Shown one piece after another: positions 34,487 to 44,600 of a DNA stretch of 64,000 nt (position 1 is its first letter; every line of letters begins with the position of its first letter). The notes under the pieces were generated by a model that was not told where the DNA came from, ran no database searches, and was given only the letters and a program-made list of their open reading frames with translations. Source of the stretch: CAZNPH01 sp964574985 (GTDB lineage Bacteria > Bacteroidota > Bacteroidia > Bacteroidales > SM23-62); NCBI GenBank assembly GCA_964574985.1, contig CAZNPH010000001.1, positions 1-64,000 on the forward strand, read 5' to 3'. The position numbers were made by a program, and so were the translations under genes.

Positions 34487-36616
34487 CTACTCAGGGTATT
34501 CTATCCGTGCATGGTATATATTAAGCAACTGATTTTTGAATATTTGCTTGATCTGGTAAATGTCACTGAAAGTTATCTCCGCGTGATCGAATTGGTCCTG
34601 ATTGATCATCTCCTGGATCATATTATCCACAAGATTGTTGATGCTTTTGGCATCCTTGATTTTCAGGCTTCGTGAACTGGCTTCAACCGCATCTGCCATC
34701 ATCAGCACCGCTGTTTCTTTTGAAAAGGGTTTCGGGCCCGGATAAGTGAAGTGGCTCCGGTCGGTTTCCTCCTCAGGATATTTCTTCAGAAAAGATTTGT
34801 AAAAATACTGTACCATGGTGGTGCCGTGATGGGTCCTTATGAAATCAATGATCTGTTCGGGCAGGTTGTGTTTTTTTGCAATTTCAACTCCCCTGGATAC
34901 ATGCCCGATGATGATCTCAGCGCTTTTATCAAACTCCAGTTCGTCGTGCGGATTGTAATCGGTATTCTGATTCTCTATAAAATATAATGGATCCACCATT
35001 TTGCCCACATCATGGTAAAGTGCACCGGTCCTGACCAGCAGAGGGTTGCCACCGATCTGAAATATGGCTTCTTCGGCAAGATTGGCAACCTGCATACAGT
35101 GTTGAAATGTTCCCGGGGCCTTTGAAGCCAACTCCCGCAACAGGGGCTGATTGGTATCGGAAAGTTCAAAAACCGTCGAATCAGATAAAAACCCGAATGT
35201 TTTTTCAAAAATAAACATCATGGGGTAGGCAGTCAGCAACAGGAGTCCGTTCCCCCCAAACCAGAGAAAATTCCTGAACTCAATGCTTTTGAGGTTGCCT
35301 TCCTGCATGATGGCAATCCCAAAATAGGTAATGCCATAGGCAACCATCACCAGCACTGCTGTCAGGAACAGAATACCGCGCCTGTAGAGGTTGGTCAGAC
35401 TGAATATGGCCACGATGCCGGCAATGATGTTAAGAAAAACGAACTCAAAACTGTTGGGTGCCCAGAATCCGATCAGCAGGACGGTAACAATGTGAATGAA
35501 CAATGCCAGCCGGGCATCATAAAAAGTCCTGATCATGATAGGCAAAATGGCCAGGGGAAGTATGTATACGCTGAAAACATCATACTTGATTGTAAAACTG
35601 GCAACGATGGCGACCAGAACGACCAGGAGCATGATGAAGGCGGTTTTGACAACATTTTGAAGCACCTCCCTTCTGAAATTGATCAGAAAAAGAAACAAAA
35701 CCGAAAAATAAGCCACCACCAGAACGACCTTCCCCAATAATATCATATTGAAATTGCCCGAAATCCCAAGGTTTTTTTCGTATTCGTATTTAATCGACTC
35801 CAGGATACGGAAATTATCCTGGGTTACCAGCTCACCCCTGGAAATAATTCGTTCACCTGCCTGAATCATTCCGCTGGTAAGGGAAATTTCACCGAGCATT
35901 TCCATTTTTACTCTTTCAGAGGTCTCCTCATCATAATAGAGATTCGGGACCACAAATTCACTGAAATTGATCTCCCGCATAAATTGTTGCACGATATTGG
36001 CAGCTTCCCCTTCCATGAGATCGTCGTTCTTTTCCATAATGTATTCATATGCTTTTTTTTGTGTAAAAAGCGTTGAATACTCCCTCTCCTCGGCAATCTG
36101 GTCCTGCATGACCATGATGGCAAAATCCTCATCCTCAATTCTGTCCAGCATATCCGATAATTCAATGATTCCTTTTGAATAGATATTTTCAAGCAGGCCG
36201 GCAAACTCCCTTTTCAGTTCCTCTTTCTGTTGTGAGAATTTTCGAAAAGCCACTTTATCATGGTTAAAACCCCCTTCTTTACAACGGGCCTGAAACTCTT
36301 CCCACAACTTATCAAAAGATTCCCTGAAATCCGCTATCTGTTCATCCGCAACTTCCTCATCATACCTGAAATATGGCTTAAAATGATCCAGGATACTGTC
36401 TCTTTCTTCGGCCAATTCATCCTCAGATTTATAAATGGGCAAATTAAAAGGTGCGATCAGCACTTCGTGACTCCAGGGTCTGCCTTTTTGGAATTCATAC
36501 CTGAATTTGCCCTTGCCGGGGAAAAACAGAACAAAGATTACGGCACTCACCAGAAAAAGGGAAATCACCAGGATCCGGCGATAGTTTTCAGCGATAAATT
36601 CAAATATCTTTCTCAC
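34487..36616 (-). CDS. 7TM-HD family phosphohydrolase (PgpH-like)
   Basis: PgpH-type proteins hydrolyse cyclic di-AMP in the membrane-bound state. An N-terminal helix and extracytoplasmic region (about 20-280, VLFFPGKGKFRYEF) are followed by seven helices (about 285-470). The C-terminal HD domain has HCMQVANLAEEA, LYHDVGKM and HHGTTMVQYFYKSF, which hold the metal ligands. Length is 709 aa. The start is GTG. The gene is alone, converging on the lolA-like gene across 11 nt. Confidence 0.87.
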   Translation of the reverse strand: MRKIFEFIAENYRRILVISLFLVSAVIFVLFFPGKGKFRYEFQKGRPWSHEVLIAPFNLPIYKSEDELAEERDSILDHFKPYFRYDEEVADEQIADFRESFDKLWEEFQARCKEGGFNHDKVAFRKFSQQKEELKREFAGLLENIYSKGIIELSDMLDRIEDEDFAIMVMQDQIAEEREYSTLFTQKKAYEYIMEKNDDLMEGEAANIVQQFMREINFSEFVVPNLYYDEETSERVKMEMLGEISLTSGMIQAGERIISRGELVTQDNFRILESIKYEYEKNLGISGNFNMILLGKVVLVVAYFSVLFLFLINFRREVLQNVVKTAFIMLLVVLVAIVASFTIKYDVFSVYILPLAILPIMIRTFYDARLALFIHIVTVLLIGFWAPNSFEFVFLNIIAGIVAIFSLTNLYRRGILFLTAVLVMVAYGITYFGIAIMQEGNLKSIEFRNFLWFGGNGLLLLTAYPMMFIFEKTFGFLSDSTVFELSDTNQPLLRELASKAPGTFQHCMQVANLAEEAIFQIGGNPLLVRTGALYHDVGKMVDPLYFIENQNTDYNPHDELEFDKSAEIIIGHVSRGVEIAKKHNLPEQIIDFIRTHHGTTMVQYFYKSFLKKYPEEETDRSHFTYPGPKPFSKETAVLMMADAVEASSRSLKIKDAKSINNLVDNMIQEMINQDQFDHAEITFSDIYQIKQIFKNQLLNIYHARIEYPE

Positions 36617-36708
36617 AACACCTGATACATTTGATTAAACATCAGTATAATAATCAGGAAGTCATAAAGTTATTCAGAATACAGGAATTCAGGCAATTTT
36701 TACACGGA

Positions 36709-36716
36709 TATTTTTG
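36709..36716 (+). promoter_or_regulatory. -7 box of the NlpC/P60 gene
   Basis: TATTTTTG matches the -7 consensus 34 nt before the ATG at 36750. It overlaps the first codon of the longest frame (TTG at 36714), which supports the later start. Confidence 0.4.
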
Positions 36717-36749
36717 ATTATTTTTATGTCATCAAGCCAAACCCAATCA

Positions 36750-37535
36750 ATGAAATTCGGAATTGCAGAATCCCCTTTTATTGCCCTCAGGAAAAACCCC
36801 TCCCACAGGGAGGAAATGGTCAGCCAGCTGCTTTTCGGAGAACATTTCAAAGTCATGGAACAATTCAGAAACTGGATATTCATTGTCTCCATGTTTGATG
36901 GCTACATGGGATGGATGGAAGAAAAGTGTGCCATGTATATATCCGGTGCTTTGTTTGCGGATCTGAACGGCCATGGTCCGCACATTGTCAAGGTACCGGT
37001 TGCTTCCGTACATAATGTGAAAAACGGCCAGACATACCATATTTGCGGAGGATCATGCCTGCCGTTTTTGAATGCCGGAAAGAATGTCTTCCACATTGCA
37101 GAACGGTCTTACAAAATACCCTCCGGCAGTTACCGGCCTCCTTCCCGCACCACGGCCAAAATGCTCGTTTCCTCGGCCCGCAATTACCTGCATGTGCCCT
37201 ATTTATGGGGAGGAAGATCTTCTTTCGGCATTGATTGTTCGGGATTGGTTCAAACCGTTTGCAAGATCAATGGCATCCCCCTGCCCCGCGATGCCCGTGA
37301 ACAATGCAATTTCGGACAACCGGTCAGTTCACTGAAAAAAGTCCGGCCGGGCGATCTTTTCTTTTTCTCGGAAGAGGGAAACAAAATCAGTCATGTCGGA
37401 ATTTATACGGGACAAAACCATGTAATGCATGCTTCGGGCATGGTCAGGTCCGATCCGGTGGATGATACCGGAATTTACAACAGGACCTCCGGTTGCTACA
37501 CACACCGATTGCAGATCATCAAACGCTTGTTTTAA
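36750..37535 (+). CDS. NlpC/P60 cell-wall peptidase (C40)
   Basis: C40 peptidases cut peptidoglycan stem peptides. The C-terminal domain has the catalytic cysteine in YLWGGRSSFGIDCSGLVQTV and the histidine in ISHVGIYTGQNHVMHASG. The N-terminal half contains one or two SH3-like domains (REEMVSQLLFGEHFKVMEQF). No export signal is visible at the start I chose, so secretion route is unclear. ATG at 36726 is also possible. A promoter box in its last codons seems to serve cysD. Confidence 0.87.
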   Translation: MKFGIAESPFIALRKNPSHREEMVSQLLFGEHFKVMEQFRNWIFIVSMFDGYMGWMEEKCAMYISGALFADLNGHGPHIVKVPVASVHNVKNGQTYHICGGSCLPFLNAGKNVFHIAERSYKIPSGSYRPPSRTTAKMLVSSARNYLHVPYLWGGRSSFGIDCSGLVQTVCKINGIPLPRDAREQCNFGQPVSSLKKVRPGDLFFFSEEGNKISHVGIYTGQNHVMHASGMVRSDPVDDTGIYNRTSGCYTHRLQIIKRLF

Positions 37536-37545
37536 GGTTTTTTTC

Positions 37546-37553
37546 TATCTTTG
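37546..37553 (+). promoter_or_regulatory. -7 box of cysDN
   Basis: TATCTTTG followed by C is a full -7 match just after the peptidase stop and 23 nt before the cysD ATG. An upstream TTG at 37527-37529 leaves only 16 nt of spacer. It supports the start at 37577 over the longer frame. Confidence 0.45.
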
Positions 37554-37576
37554 CATATTCTGAATTTTTGCGGATC

Positions 37577-38482
37577 ATGAACAATTATACCGTAAATCAT
37601 TTAAGGGAACTTGAATCGGAATCGATCTACGTGATCAGGGAAGTTGCTGCACAATTTGACCGGCCCGTGCTTTTGTTCTCGGGTGGAAAAGATTCCATTG
37701 TCATGTTTTATCTGGCAAGAAAAGCTTTCTGGCCGGCAAAAGTCCCCTTTCCTCTTATGCATATTGATACAGGCCACAATTTCCCTGAAACCCTGGAATT
37801 CAGGGACAATCTTATGGGGAAAACCGGGGCAAAGTGTATTGTGCGGTATGTACAGGACAGCATCGACCAGGGAAATGTTCAGGAAGAAAGGGGATACAAT
37901 GCCAGCAGGAATGTTCTGCAAACCGTCACCTTGCTGGACGCGATTGAAGAACTCAAGTTTGATGCCGCCATGGGAGGAGGCCGGAGAGACGAAGAAAAGG
38001 CAAGGGCAAAGGAAAGATTTTTCAGTCACAGGGATGAATTCGGCCAGTGGGATCCCAAAAACCAGCGTCCGGAACTCTGGAACATTTTTAACGGAAGAAA
38101 ACGAATGGGCGAGCATTTCAGGGTTTTTCCACTGAGTAACTGGACCGAGATGGATGTATGGCAATACATTTACATGGAAGATGTCGAGATACCCGGACTC
38201 TACTATACCCACAAAAGAAAGGTATTCAACCGCAGCGGGGTCTGGCTGGCCGATGCTCCTTTCATGAAAAAGAAAGTCAGTGAAAAAGTCGTGGAGAAAG
38301 ATGTGCGGTGCCGCACCATCGGGGATATTACCTGTACCGGTCTGGCCCTCTCCAAAGCACACACCCTGGAAGAGATCATTCTGGAAGTGGCAGCTACCCG
38401 GATCACGGAACGGGGAGGAAGATACGACGACAAAAGAAGTGAATCCGCCATGGAAGACCGCAAGAAAGAGGGATATTTTTAA
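37577..38482 (+). CDS. cysD: sulfate adenylyltransferase subunit 2
   Basis: CysD makes adenosine 5'-phosphosulfate from sulfate and ATP. The PP-loop is LLFSGGKDSIVMFYLARKAF near residue 32. MHIDTGHNFPETLEFRD and GGGRRDEEKARAKER match the family. The C-terminus ends in RKKEGYF, as in other CysD proteins. Length is 301 aa. cysN follows after 9 nt and supplies the GTPase partner. No APS kinase, APS/PAPS reductase or sulfate transporter is next to it. Confidence 0.95.
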   Translation: MNNYTVNHLRELESESIYVIREVAAQFDRPVLLFSGGKDSIVMFYLARKAFWPAKVPFPLMHIDTGHNFPETLEFRDNLMGKTGAKCIVRYVQDSIDQGNVQEERGYNASRNVLQTVTLLDAIEELKFDAAMGGGRRDEEKARAKERFFSHRDEFGQWDPKNQRPELWNIFNGRKRMGEHFRVFPLSNWTEMDVWQYIYMEDVEIPGLYYTHKRKVFNRSGVWLADAPFMKKKVSEKVVEKDVRCRTIGDITCTGLALSKAHTLEEIILEVAATRITERGGRYDDKRSESAMEDRKKEGYF

Positions 38483-38491
38483 CATCATTTT

Positions 38492-39772
38492 ATGGAACAA
38501 ACAAAAGAATTCCAGTCGGGTTACCTCAACATGCAGCTGTTACGGTTTACCACCGCGGGAAGTGTGGATGACGGGAAAAGCACACTGATCGGAAGATTGC
38601 TGTATGACAGCAAGGCCATATTTGAAGACCAGATGGAGGCGCTGGAACTGGTGGCTGACAGAACCGGGGATGAGCAGGTCAATCTTGCATTGCTTACCGA
38701 CGGATTGAAGGCGGAAAGGGAACAAGGGATCACAATTGATGTTGCCTACCGATATTTTGCAACCCCAAAAAGGAAATTCATCATAGCCGATACTCCGGGT
38801 CATGTTCAATACACCAGGAATATGGTTACCGGCGCTTCCACGGCAAATGCAGCCATCATTCTGATTGATGCACGCAATGGCGTACTGGAACAAACCATAC
38901 GCCATGCCTATATTGCATCCCTGCTGAAAATTCCTCATGTGGTGGTTTGTATCAATAAAATGGACCTGGTGGATTACAGCGAACAGGTTTTCGATGAGAT
39001 CCGGGAAAGATTCATGGATATGTCCGTAAAACTGGATGTCCAGGATGTCCGTTTTGTACCCATCAGTGCTTTGTACGGGGATAATGTCGTGGAACGGTCG
39101 GAGAACATGACCTGGTATAACGGCCCCACCCTGATGTATCTGCTTGAGAATATCCACATCAGCAGTGATCTCAATTATGTGGATGCCAGATTCCCCGTCC
39201 AGTATGTAGTCAGACCCCAATCTGATGAATTCCATGACTACCGTGGCTATGCAGGCAGGATCGCCAGCGGCACATTCAGGCCCGGTGAACAGATCACCAT
39301 ACTTCCGGACGGAAAAAAATCCAGGATCAGATCCATAGATGTAATGAACAAACAACTGGATCTGGCCTATGCCCCGCAATCCGTCGTCATAACCCTGGAA
39401 GACGAAATCGATATCAGCCGGGGGAACATGATCGTCAAGGAAAATAAAATGCCGGAAATGAACCAGGAGCTTGAAATGATGGTATGCTGGTTGAATGAAA
39501 AGCCGCTGAGACTGAAAGGCAAATACGCCGTAAAACATACCACCAGTGATGTTCGCTGTATTGTCAACGATGTAATATACAAAATCAACATAAACAACCT
39601 GGAAAAGGATCCGGAAGATAAGTCGGTCGGACTCAACGATATTGCCCGGATCCGCATCAAGGCAACCCGGCCCGTGTATTTTGACGCATACCGCCGCAAC
39701 CGGATCACCGGCAGCATGATACTCATCGATGAAAGCACCAATGAAACAGTGGGTGCAGGCATGGTCATATGA
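38492..39772 (+). CDS. cysN: sulfate adenylyltransferase subunit 1 (GTPase)
   Basis: CysN hydrolyses GTP to drive sulfate activation by CysD. G1 is TAGSVDDGKSTLIGRLLYD, G3 is DTPGH and G4 is NKMDLVD, followed by two EF-Tu-like barrel domains. At 426 aa it is the form without a fused APS kinase. It overlaps the convergent NUDIX gene by 8 nt at the stop. A 461-aa frame on the opposite strand is a shadow. Confidence 0.95.
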   Translation: MEQTKEFQSGYLNMQLLRFTTAGSVDDGKSTLIGRLLYDSKAIFEDQMEALELVADRTGDEQVNLALLTDGLKAEREQGITIDVAYRYFATPKRKFIIADTPGHVQYTRNMVTGASTANAAIILIDARNGVLEQTIRHAYIASLLKIPHVVVCINKMDLVDYSEQVFDEIRERFMDMSVKLDVQDVRFVPISALYGDNVVERSENMTWYNGPTLMYLLENIHISSDLNYVDARFPVQYVVRPQSDEFHDYRGYAGRIASGTFRPGEQITILPDGKKSRIRSIDVMNKQLDLAYAPQSVVITLEDEIDISRGNMIVKENKMPEMNQELEMMVCWLNEKPLRLKGKYAVKHTTSDVRCIVNDVIYKININNLEKDPEDKSVGLNDIARIRIKATRPVYFDAYRRNRITGSMILIDESTNETVGAGMVI

Positions 39773-40205
39773 GAAATACCAATTCTTTTCTGGCTTTTGC
39801 AATGATATCCGAATGATCAAAAGCCAGCAGGGGAAGGTTATCCAGACTGAACCACCCTGTATCTCCGGCATCGCTCCCGGCCCTGGGCATGATCTCAGGA
39901 TACTGTACAAAACCGTAAAACACAAAGCTTATGGTCCGACCCCTCGGATCCCTGCCGGGCTCATCGAAATAACCGAATCTGTGCAATTCCCGTGCACGGA
40001 TACCTGTTTCTTCCAGCAATTCGCGACGGGCCGCCTCGATAAGTCTTTCATTCTGTTCAAGGAATCCCCCCGGGAAAGCCCATGAATCTTTGAACGGGTC
40101 GTTCTTCCTCCTGACCAGCAATAATTTAATATCCGCCATACGACCCCCGAAAATCATACAATCCACGGTAAGTGCAGCCCTGGGATGTTTATACTTGTAT
40201 ACCAT
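39765..40205 (-). CDS. NUDIX hydrolase
   Basis: This small pyrophosphohydrolase acts on nucleoside diphosphate-type substrates; the substrate is unknown. The NUDIX box GGFLEQNERLIEAARRELLE, continuing with ETGI, has the glutamates needed for metal binding. The start MVYKYKHPRAALTVDCMIFG at 40205 is typical of the NrtR/ADP-ribose subgroup, but there is no winged-helix tail. Longer in-frame starts to 40259 would overlap the SusD gene. Length is 146 aa. Confidence 0.87.
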   Translation of the reverse strand: MVYKYKHPRAALTVDCMIFGGRMADIKLLLVRRKNDPFKDSWAFPGGFLEQNERLIEAARRELLEETGIRARELHRFGYFDEPGRDPRGRTISFVFYGFVQYPEIMPRAGSDAGDTGWFSLDNLPLLAFDHSDIIAKARKELVFLI

Positions 40206-40221
40206 TGATAACAGACCCTGA

Positions 40222-41658
40222 TCAGTCCTCCGAACCGTCATCCCACCATACTCCGTCATGGACTGTTACCTGGGGGACATTTTCCCCGTTCCCGCTGATC
40301 TCATTCTGGGGATAGGGGAACCTCAGGGGTGGATCGCCGAGCGGATTGCTCAGTACGGGATATCCCGTGCGCCTCCAATCTGCGTATGCCTCGATCGATC
40401 CATATGGCCACAACGCCACATATTTCTGCATGATGATGTGTTCCAGGGTCAGATCATTGGCATTGGAAGGGAGCACCTCCTCCTGGGCTTTGTAGGAATT
40501 GATGTTGCCCGGGAATACATTCACCCTTTCCATGGCAGCCTCAATGCCTTCTTCATATGCCTGGAGTGCGGCTGCCGGATCCGGTGTTGCTTTCCGCAGG
40601 TGACATTCCGCCTCGATGAATTTCAATTCATCATAGGTCATAATGGGAAGCGGAGCCGTGGGATGGATCACGTTGGACGACATCCTGGAATAGATCAGTC
40701 CGGCCTGATCCTGGGCGGCCTCTCCGTTGGGTGCCGGAACAAACAATCCGTTTACCAGGGTAAACCATATCCCGATCCTCGGATCGTTCAGCCCCTCCAT
40801 GATATCGAAAAGGGTCTCACTGACCGCATGATGCTTGCGTTCCTGTTCTTCCTGGTACCAGGGATTCTGATGGTTTATGTCGGCACCCCAGTTCCTGAAT
40901 GTGAAATTGTCCTGCGGGCCTTCAAAAGCATTGCTGATCGACTGCAATGCATCTTCAGCAGACTGTTCCGGATATATATTGCTCAGCCGGTTGCTGTAAC
41001 GGGCTTTGAGTGCATAGGCCGTTTTGATCCATTTGCCCGGTTCTCCCTCAAAAATATAATCCTCGCTGCCCGGACTCGCAATGGATTCGGTTTTGCTCAG
41101 ATTGGTTATGGCATTATCCAGCATATCCAGCATGGCATCATAAACCGATTCCTGGGTATCATAAACCGGATAACGGTCACCGGCTCCCTTAAAAGCTTCC
41201 GTATAGGGAACCCGGCCCCAGGTGTCGGTAACAACGAACATGGTATAGGCCATCAATACCTGGGCAATTCCCACATTATGCCAGTTGCCTTCTTCATTTC
41301 CTCCTTCCGATCCCTTGTCGATGATGATCTTCAGGTCTTTCAGTATCTTGGGGTAAATGTAGAATCCCCAGGCATTCTCTCCCAGTTGAGAATTGATTGA
41401 CGCGCGCCTGTCGGCATCGCGCATCTGGCCATGAACACCGGCAGTTTGTTCCACGAATATTGAACTGTACCATGCCAGGTCTGTTCCTGTAACATTGAAC
41501 GGAACCGCACTGGTTACGTTGGGAATGAGCAGGTTAATGGGAACATCCGTAGGATTGTTGGGATCCGTGTCGATCTCATCCATAATGTCCTCGCTGCATG
41601 CTCCAATGAAGAGCATAATGAAAAGTATGCCGAAGAATTTCACCTGATATATTTTCAT
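40222..41658 (-). CDS. SusD-like (SusD-like_2) surface lipoprotein, downstream unit
   Basis: This is the lid lipoprotein of a SusCD importer. The lipobox is LFIGAC and the mature start CSEDIMDEIDTDPNNPTDVP has the DPNNP pattern of the SusD-like_2 family. The fold is TPR-rich with loops near the ligand opening. The cognate SusC ends 28 nt upstream. With no glycan-cleaving enzymes nearby, the ligand is unknown and need not be a carbohydrate. Length is 478 aa. Confidence 0.85.
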   Translation of the reverse strand: MKIYQVKFFGILFIMLFIGACSEDIMDEIDTDPNNPTDVPINLLIPNVTSAVPFNVTGTDLAWYSSIFVEQTAGVHGQMRDADRRASINSQLGENAWGFYIYPKILKDLKIIIDKGSEGGNEEGNWHNVGIAQVLMAYTMFVVTDTWGRVPYTEAFKGAGDRYPVYDTQESVYDAMLDMLDNAITNLSKTESIASPGSEDYIFEGEPGKWIKTAYALKARYSNRLSNIYPEQSAEDALQSISNAFEGPQDNFTFRNWGADINHQNPWYQEEQERKHHAVSETLFDIMEGLNDPRIGIWFTLVNGLFVPAPNGEAAQDQAGLIYSRMSSNVIHPTAPLPIMTYDELKFIEAECHLRKATPDPAAALQAYEEGIEAAMERVNVFPGNINSYKAQEEVLPSNANDLTLEHIIMQKYVALWPYGSIEAYADWRRTGYPVLSNPLGDPPLRFPYPQNEISGNGENVPQVTVHDGVWWDDGSED

Positions 41659-41686
41659 GATTGGTATATTTTTGTGTTTATGTCAA

Positions 41687-44600
41687 TTAAAAGGTTATGC
41701 GCAATCCCCCGCCAAAAGATTTGGTATTGGGCAAAGAAACATATTCGAATCCGCCGATGCCGTTCCCGCTTGAGGTGCTGACTTCCGGATCAAAATTGGG
41801 AAAATCGGTGCTGAGCCAGAGATTCCTGCCGGTCAGGAAAACCGATGCGGAATTCATAAAGATGTTCCCGAACCAATCTGCAGGGAGTTCATAATTCAGG
41901 ACCACCTCCCTCAGTCTGACGAAAGATGTTTCGAATACGGCGGATTCGGTAATGTTCCACATCACGGTAGCCCAGTAATCTTCATTTTTCTGTATTTGGA
42001 TGTCATTACCCCCTTCCAGGACCAGGTCTCCTGAAGCGTCCCGGTACCCCTTGACCGCATCCAGGACCACCCATTCCTCACGGTCCTCTGTTATGGCATC
42101 GGCCCCGTAATTCCGCAGCAATCTGTTGAGTCCGCTCGACATATGACTTCCTTCCCGGATGTCAAATTGCACGGACAGACTCAGGCCCTTGTAATTGAAA
42201 CTATTGATCAAAGTAGTTTCCCAGTCGGGAGAAACCTTGGCGATCACATCCTCTGGGCCGGCCAGAGGCATGCCGTAGAACGGATTGGATGATCCTCCGA
42301 CAATCTCCCGGCTGTCCACCACCATGTTTCCCTCATCATCCCTGAGAAAGGTGGATCCGAAAATCACCGGATATGGCTCGCCTGCATAGGCATATGTACC
42401 CACTGAGGCAAAATTCTGATACCCCACCTGTATTCTTTCCACACCTTCGGCCAATTCGACCACCCGGTTCCTGTAAGTGGTAAAGTTGGTGGTAATATTC
42501 CAGGAAAATTCACTGGTTTTTACCGGCACGAGGTTTAATACAAGCTCATGCCCCGTGTTTTCCATCTTGCCTGAATTCCTGTACTCATTCCGGAATCCGG
42601 TCGAAGAGGCAAGAGGGACCAGAAAGATCTGATCTTCTGAAACGATGTTGTAGAACGAATAATCGATCCCGATCCGCCTGTCGACAAACCGAAGGTCCAG
42701 GCCGATCTCAAAGGTTTTTGTATTCATGGGGCGTAAAGCGTCACTAAAAAGGGTCGTGCTCTGGGAGAATGCACTGTATCCCTGATAGGGGAAATTAAAC
42801 ACCCCGGTCAAAAATCCGTTTTCGTGTGCCGCTTCGATGAATACGTTCCGGGTCGCATACAGTGCACCTGCCTGGCCGACCTGTGCAAAGGAAGTCCTCA
42901 GTTTACCGAAAGGAAGAACCGGATTGTCTTCCAGGAAGGGCATTTCTGTAAATACAAGCCCCAGGGATACCGAAGGATAGAAATAGGACCTGTGGTCCCT
43001 GGGCATATTGGAAACAAAATCATTCCTGCCGGTCAGGGTAAGATAAAGCAACGACTGGTAATTCAAAGTTGCCGTTCCGTAAAATCCGATAACCCGCTGA
43101 TGGGTATCAGACTGTCCGACATTCTGTTCGGATGTATTGGATATGTTGTCAAATCCCCCGATGGTAATCCCGTTGCCAATGAGGTCATGAAGATGGGTCT
43201 TGATATCGTAGGATTCATTGCCCAGTACCGCAGAAAAACCGATATCACTGGTAATACTCTTGTCAATGGTCAGACTAAAGTTTGAATTGAGCTCGGTCCG
43301 CTGATAGGTATAATCTTCAATGCTGCCCCCTGTAGGAATGCCCCAGGCTTCTCCCCAATACGGGGCAAATTCCGGGTAAGCCCTCCCCGCTCCGGATCCC
43401 AGGGAGACAACCTCTTTGCCCGTGGTGGTGAATTTGTCCAGGCCCAGCCGGTAGCCCACCGTAAGCCAATCCCAGGGGGAATAGGTAATATTGGTATTTC
43501 CGAAGAGCCGGTCTGTTTTTTCCCAGTAATCATTGTGTTTCAATGCCCAGTATGGGTTGTCCATGGAAAAACGGTAGTGACGCTGAATGTATGGATTCCC
43601 TTCCTCCTCGAAAGGTTTGTTGGTCAGGTCATATGTCCTCGGGCAAAAATAAACGGTGAACAGTGGATTGGCCAGGTTGCTGCCCCCCGGGACCTTGTCC
43701 ACATTGACATTCGTGTAATTTACCGAGGCACTGGCGCTCCATTTTTCACTCAGATTGAAGTTGCTGTTGAATTTGGCACTGGAACGCTGCATTCCGGTAG
43801 TTTCTATAATCCCCTTCTGGTCTGTTCGCCCGAAACCAAGTGAGTATGTTGTGTTTTCAGAAGAAGTTGAGATATCCGCCGAATTGTTGAATGTATATCC
43901 CGCTTTAAAAAAATCTTCCTGATTGTTGTATATCCCGGGTTCCTGGAGATCATCCGCATGAGCAGGATCATAATCCGGGTAATCATAAAAAAGATTGTCC
44001 CGCTGGGGCATGTAGGGCTGAAGCGTATCGATCCCGGGGCCCCATGAACCGGAAGAATACAGGTCAAGTTTGCCGTCATTACCCTGTGCATAAGTACTTT
44101 GCAAATCGGGCAGCCGGGTAATCTGGTCAAAGGTATAGCTGCTGTTCAGCGTCACCAGGGTTTTTTTTCCTGCATCCCGGGCAGCCGAGCCGCTTTTGGT
44201 GGTGATCACCACCACCCCGTTGGCTGCCCGGAGTCCGTACAAAGCGCTGGCTGTTGCACCTTTGAGCACATTGATGGATTCGATGTCATCGGGGTTCAGG
44301 TCCAGAATTCGTGCGCTCGGATTTGTTCCCTTCCCCACCGGTTCACTGAATGCCTTATCGCTGGCCAGGGGCATTCCGTCCACCACATACAACGGCTGGT
44401 TTTCCCCGGTAATGGATGAACTTCCGCGTATGGTTATGAAAGAAGTCGCCCCGGGCATGCCGCTCGACTGCCTGACAACCACTCCGGCCACCTTCCCCTG
44501 CAAGGCTTTGCTGACATCCATCTGTTTGGCAGCAGCAAGCTTCTTTCCCTCCACCTTCTGGATCGAATAACCCAGTGCCTTGGTTTCCTTCCGTATGCCC

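Noticed and set aside
38540..39925. A 461-aa minus-strand open frame opposite cysN.
   Set aside because: It mirrors the codon pattern of cysN, has no recognisable domain and overlaps a certain gene along its whole length.
40258..41400. A 380-aa plus-strand frame opposite the SusD gene.
   Set aside because: The SusD protein is well supported by its lipobox and DPNNP start; the opposite frame is a shadow.
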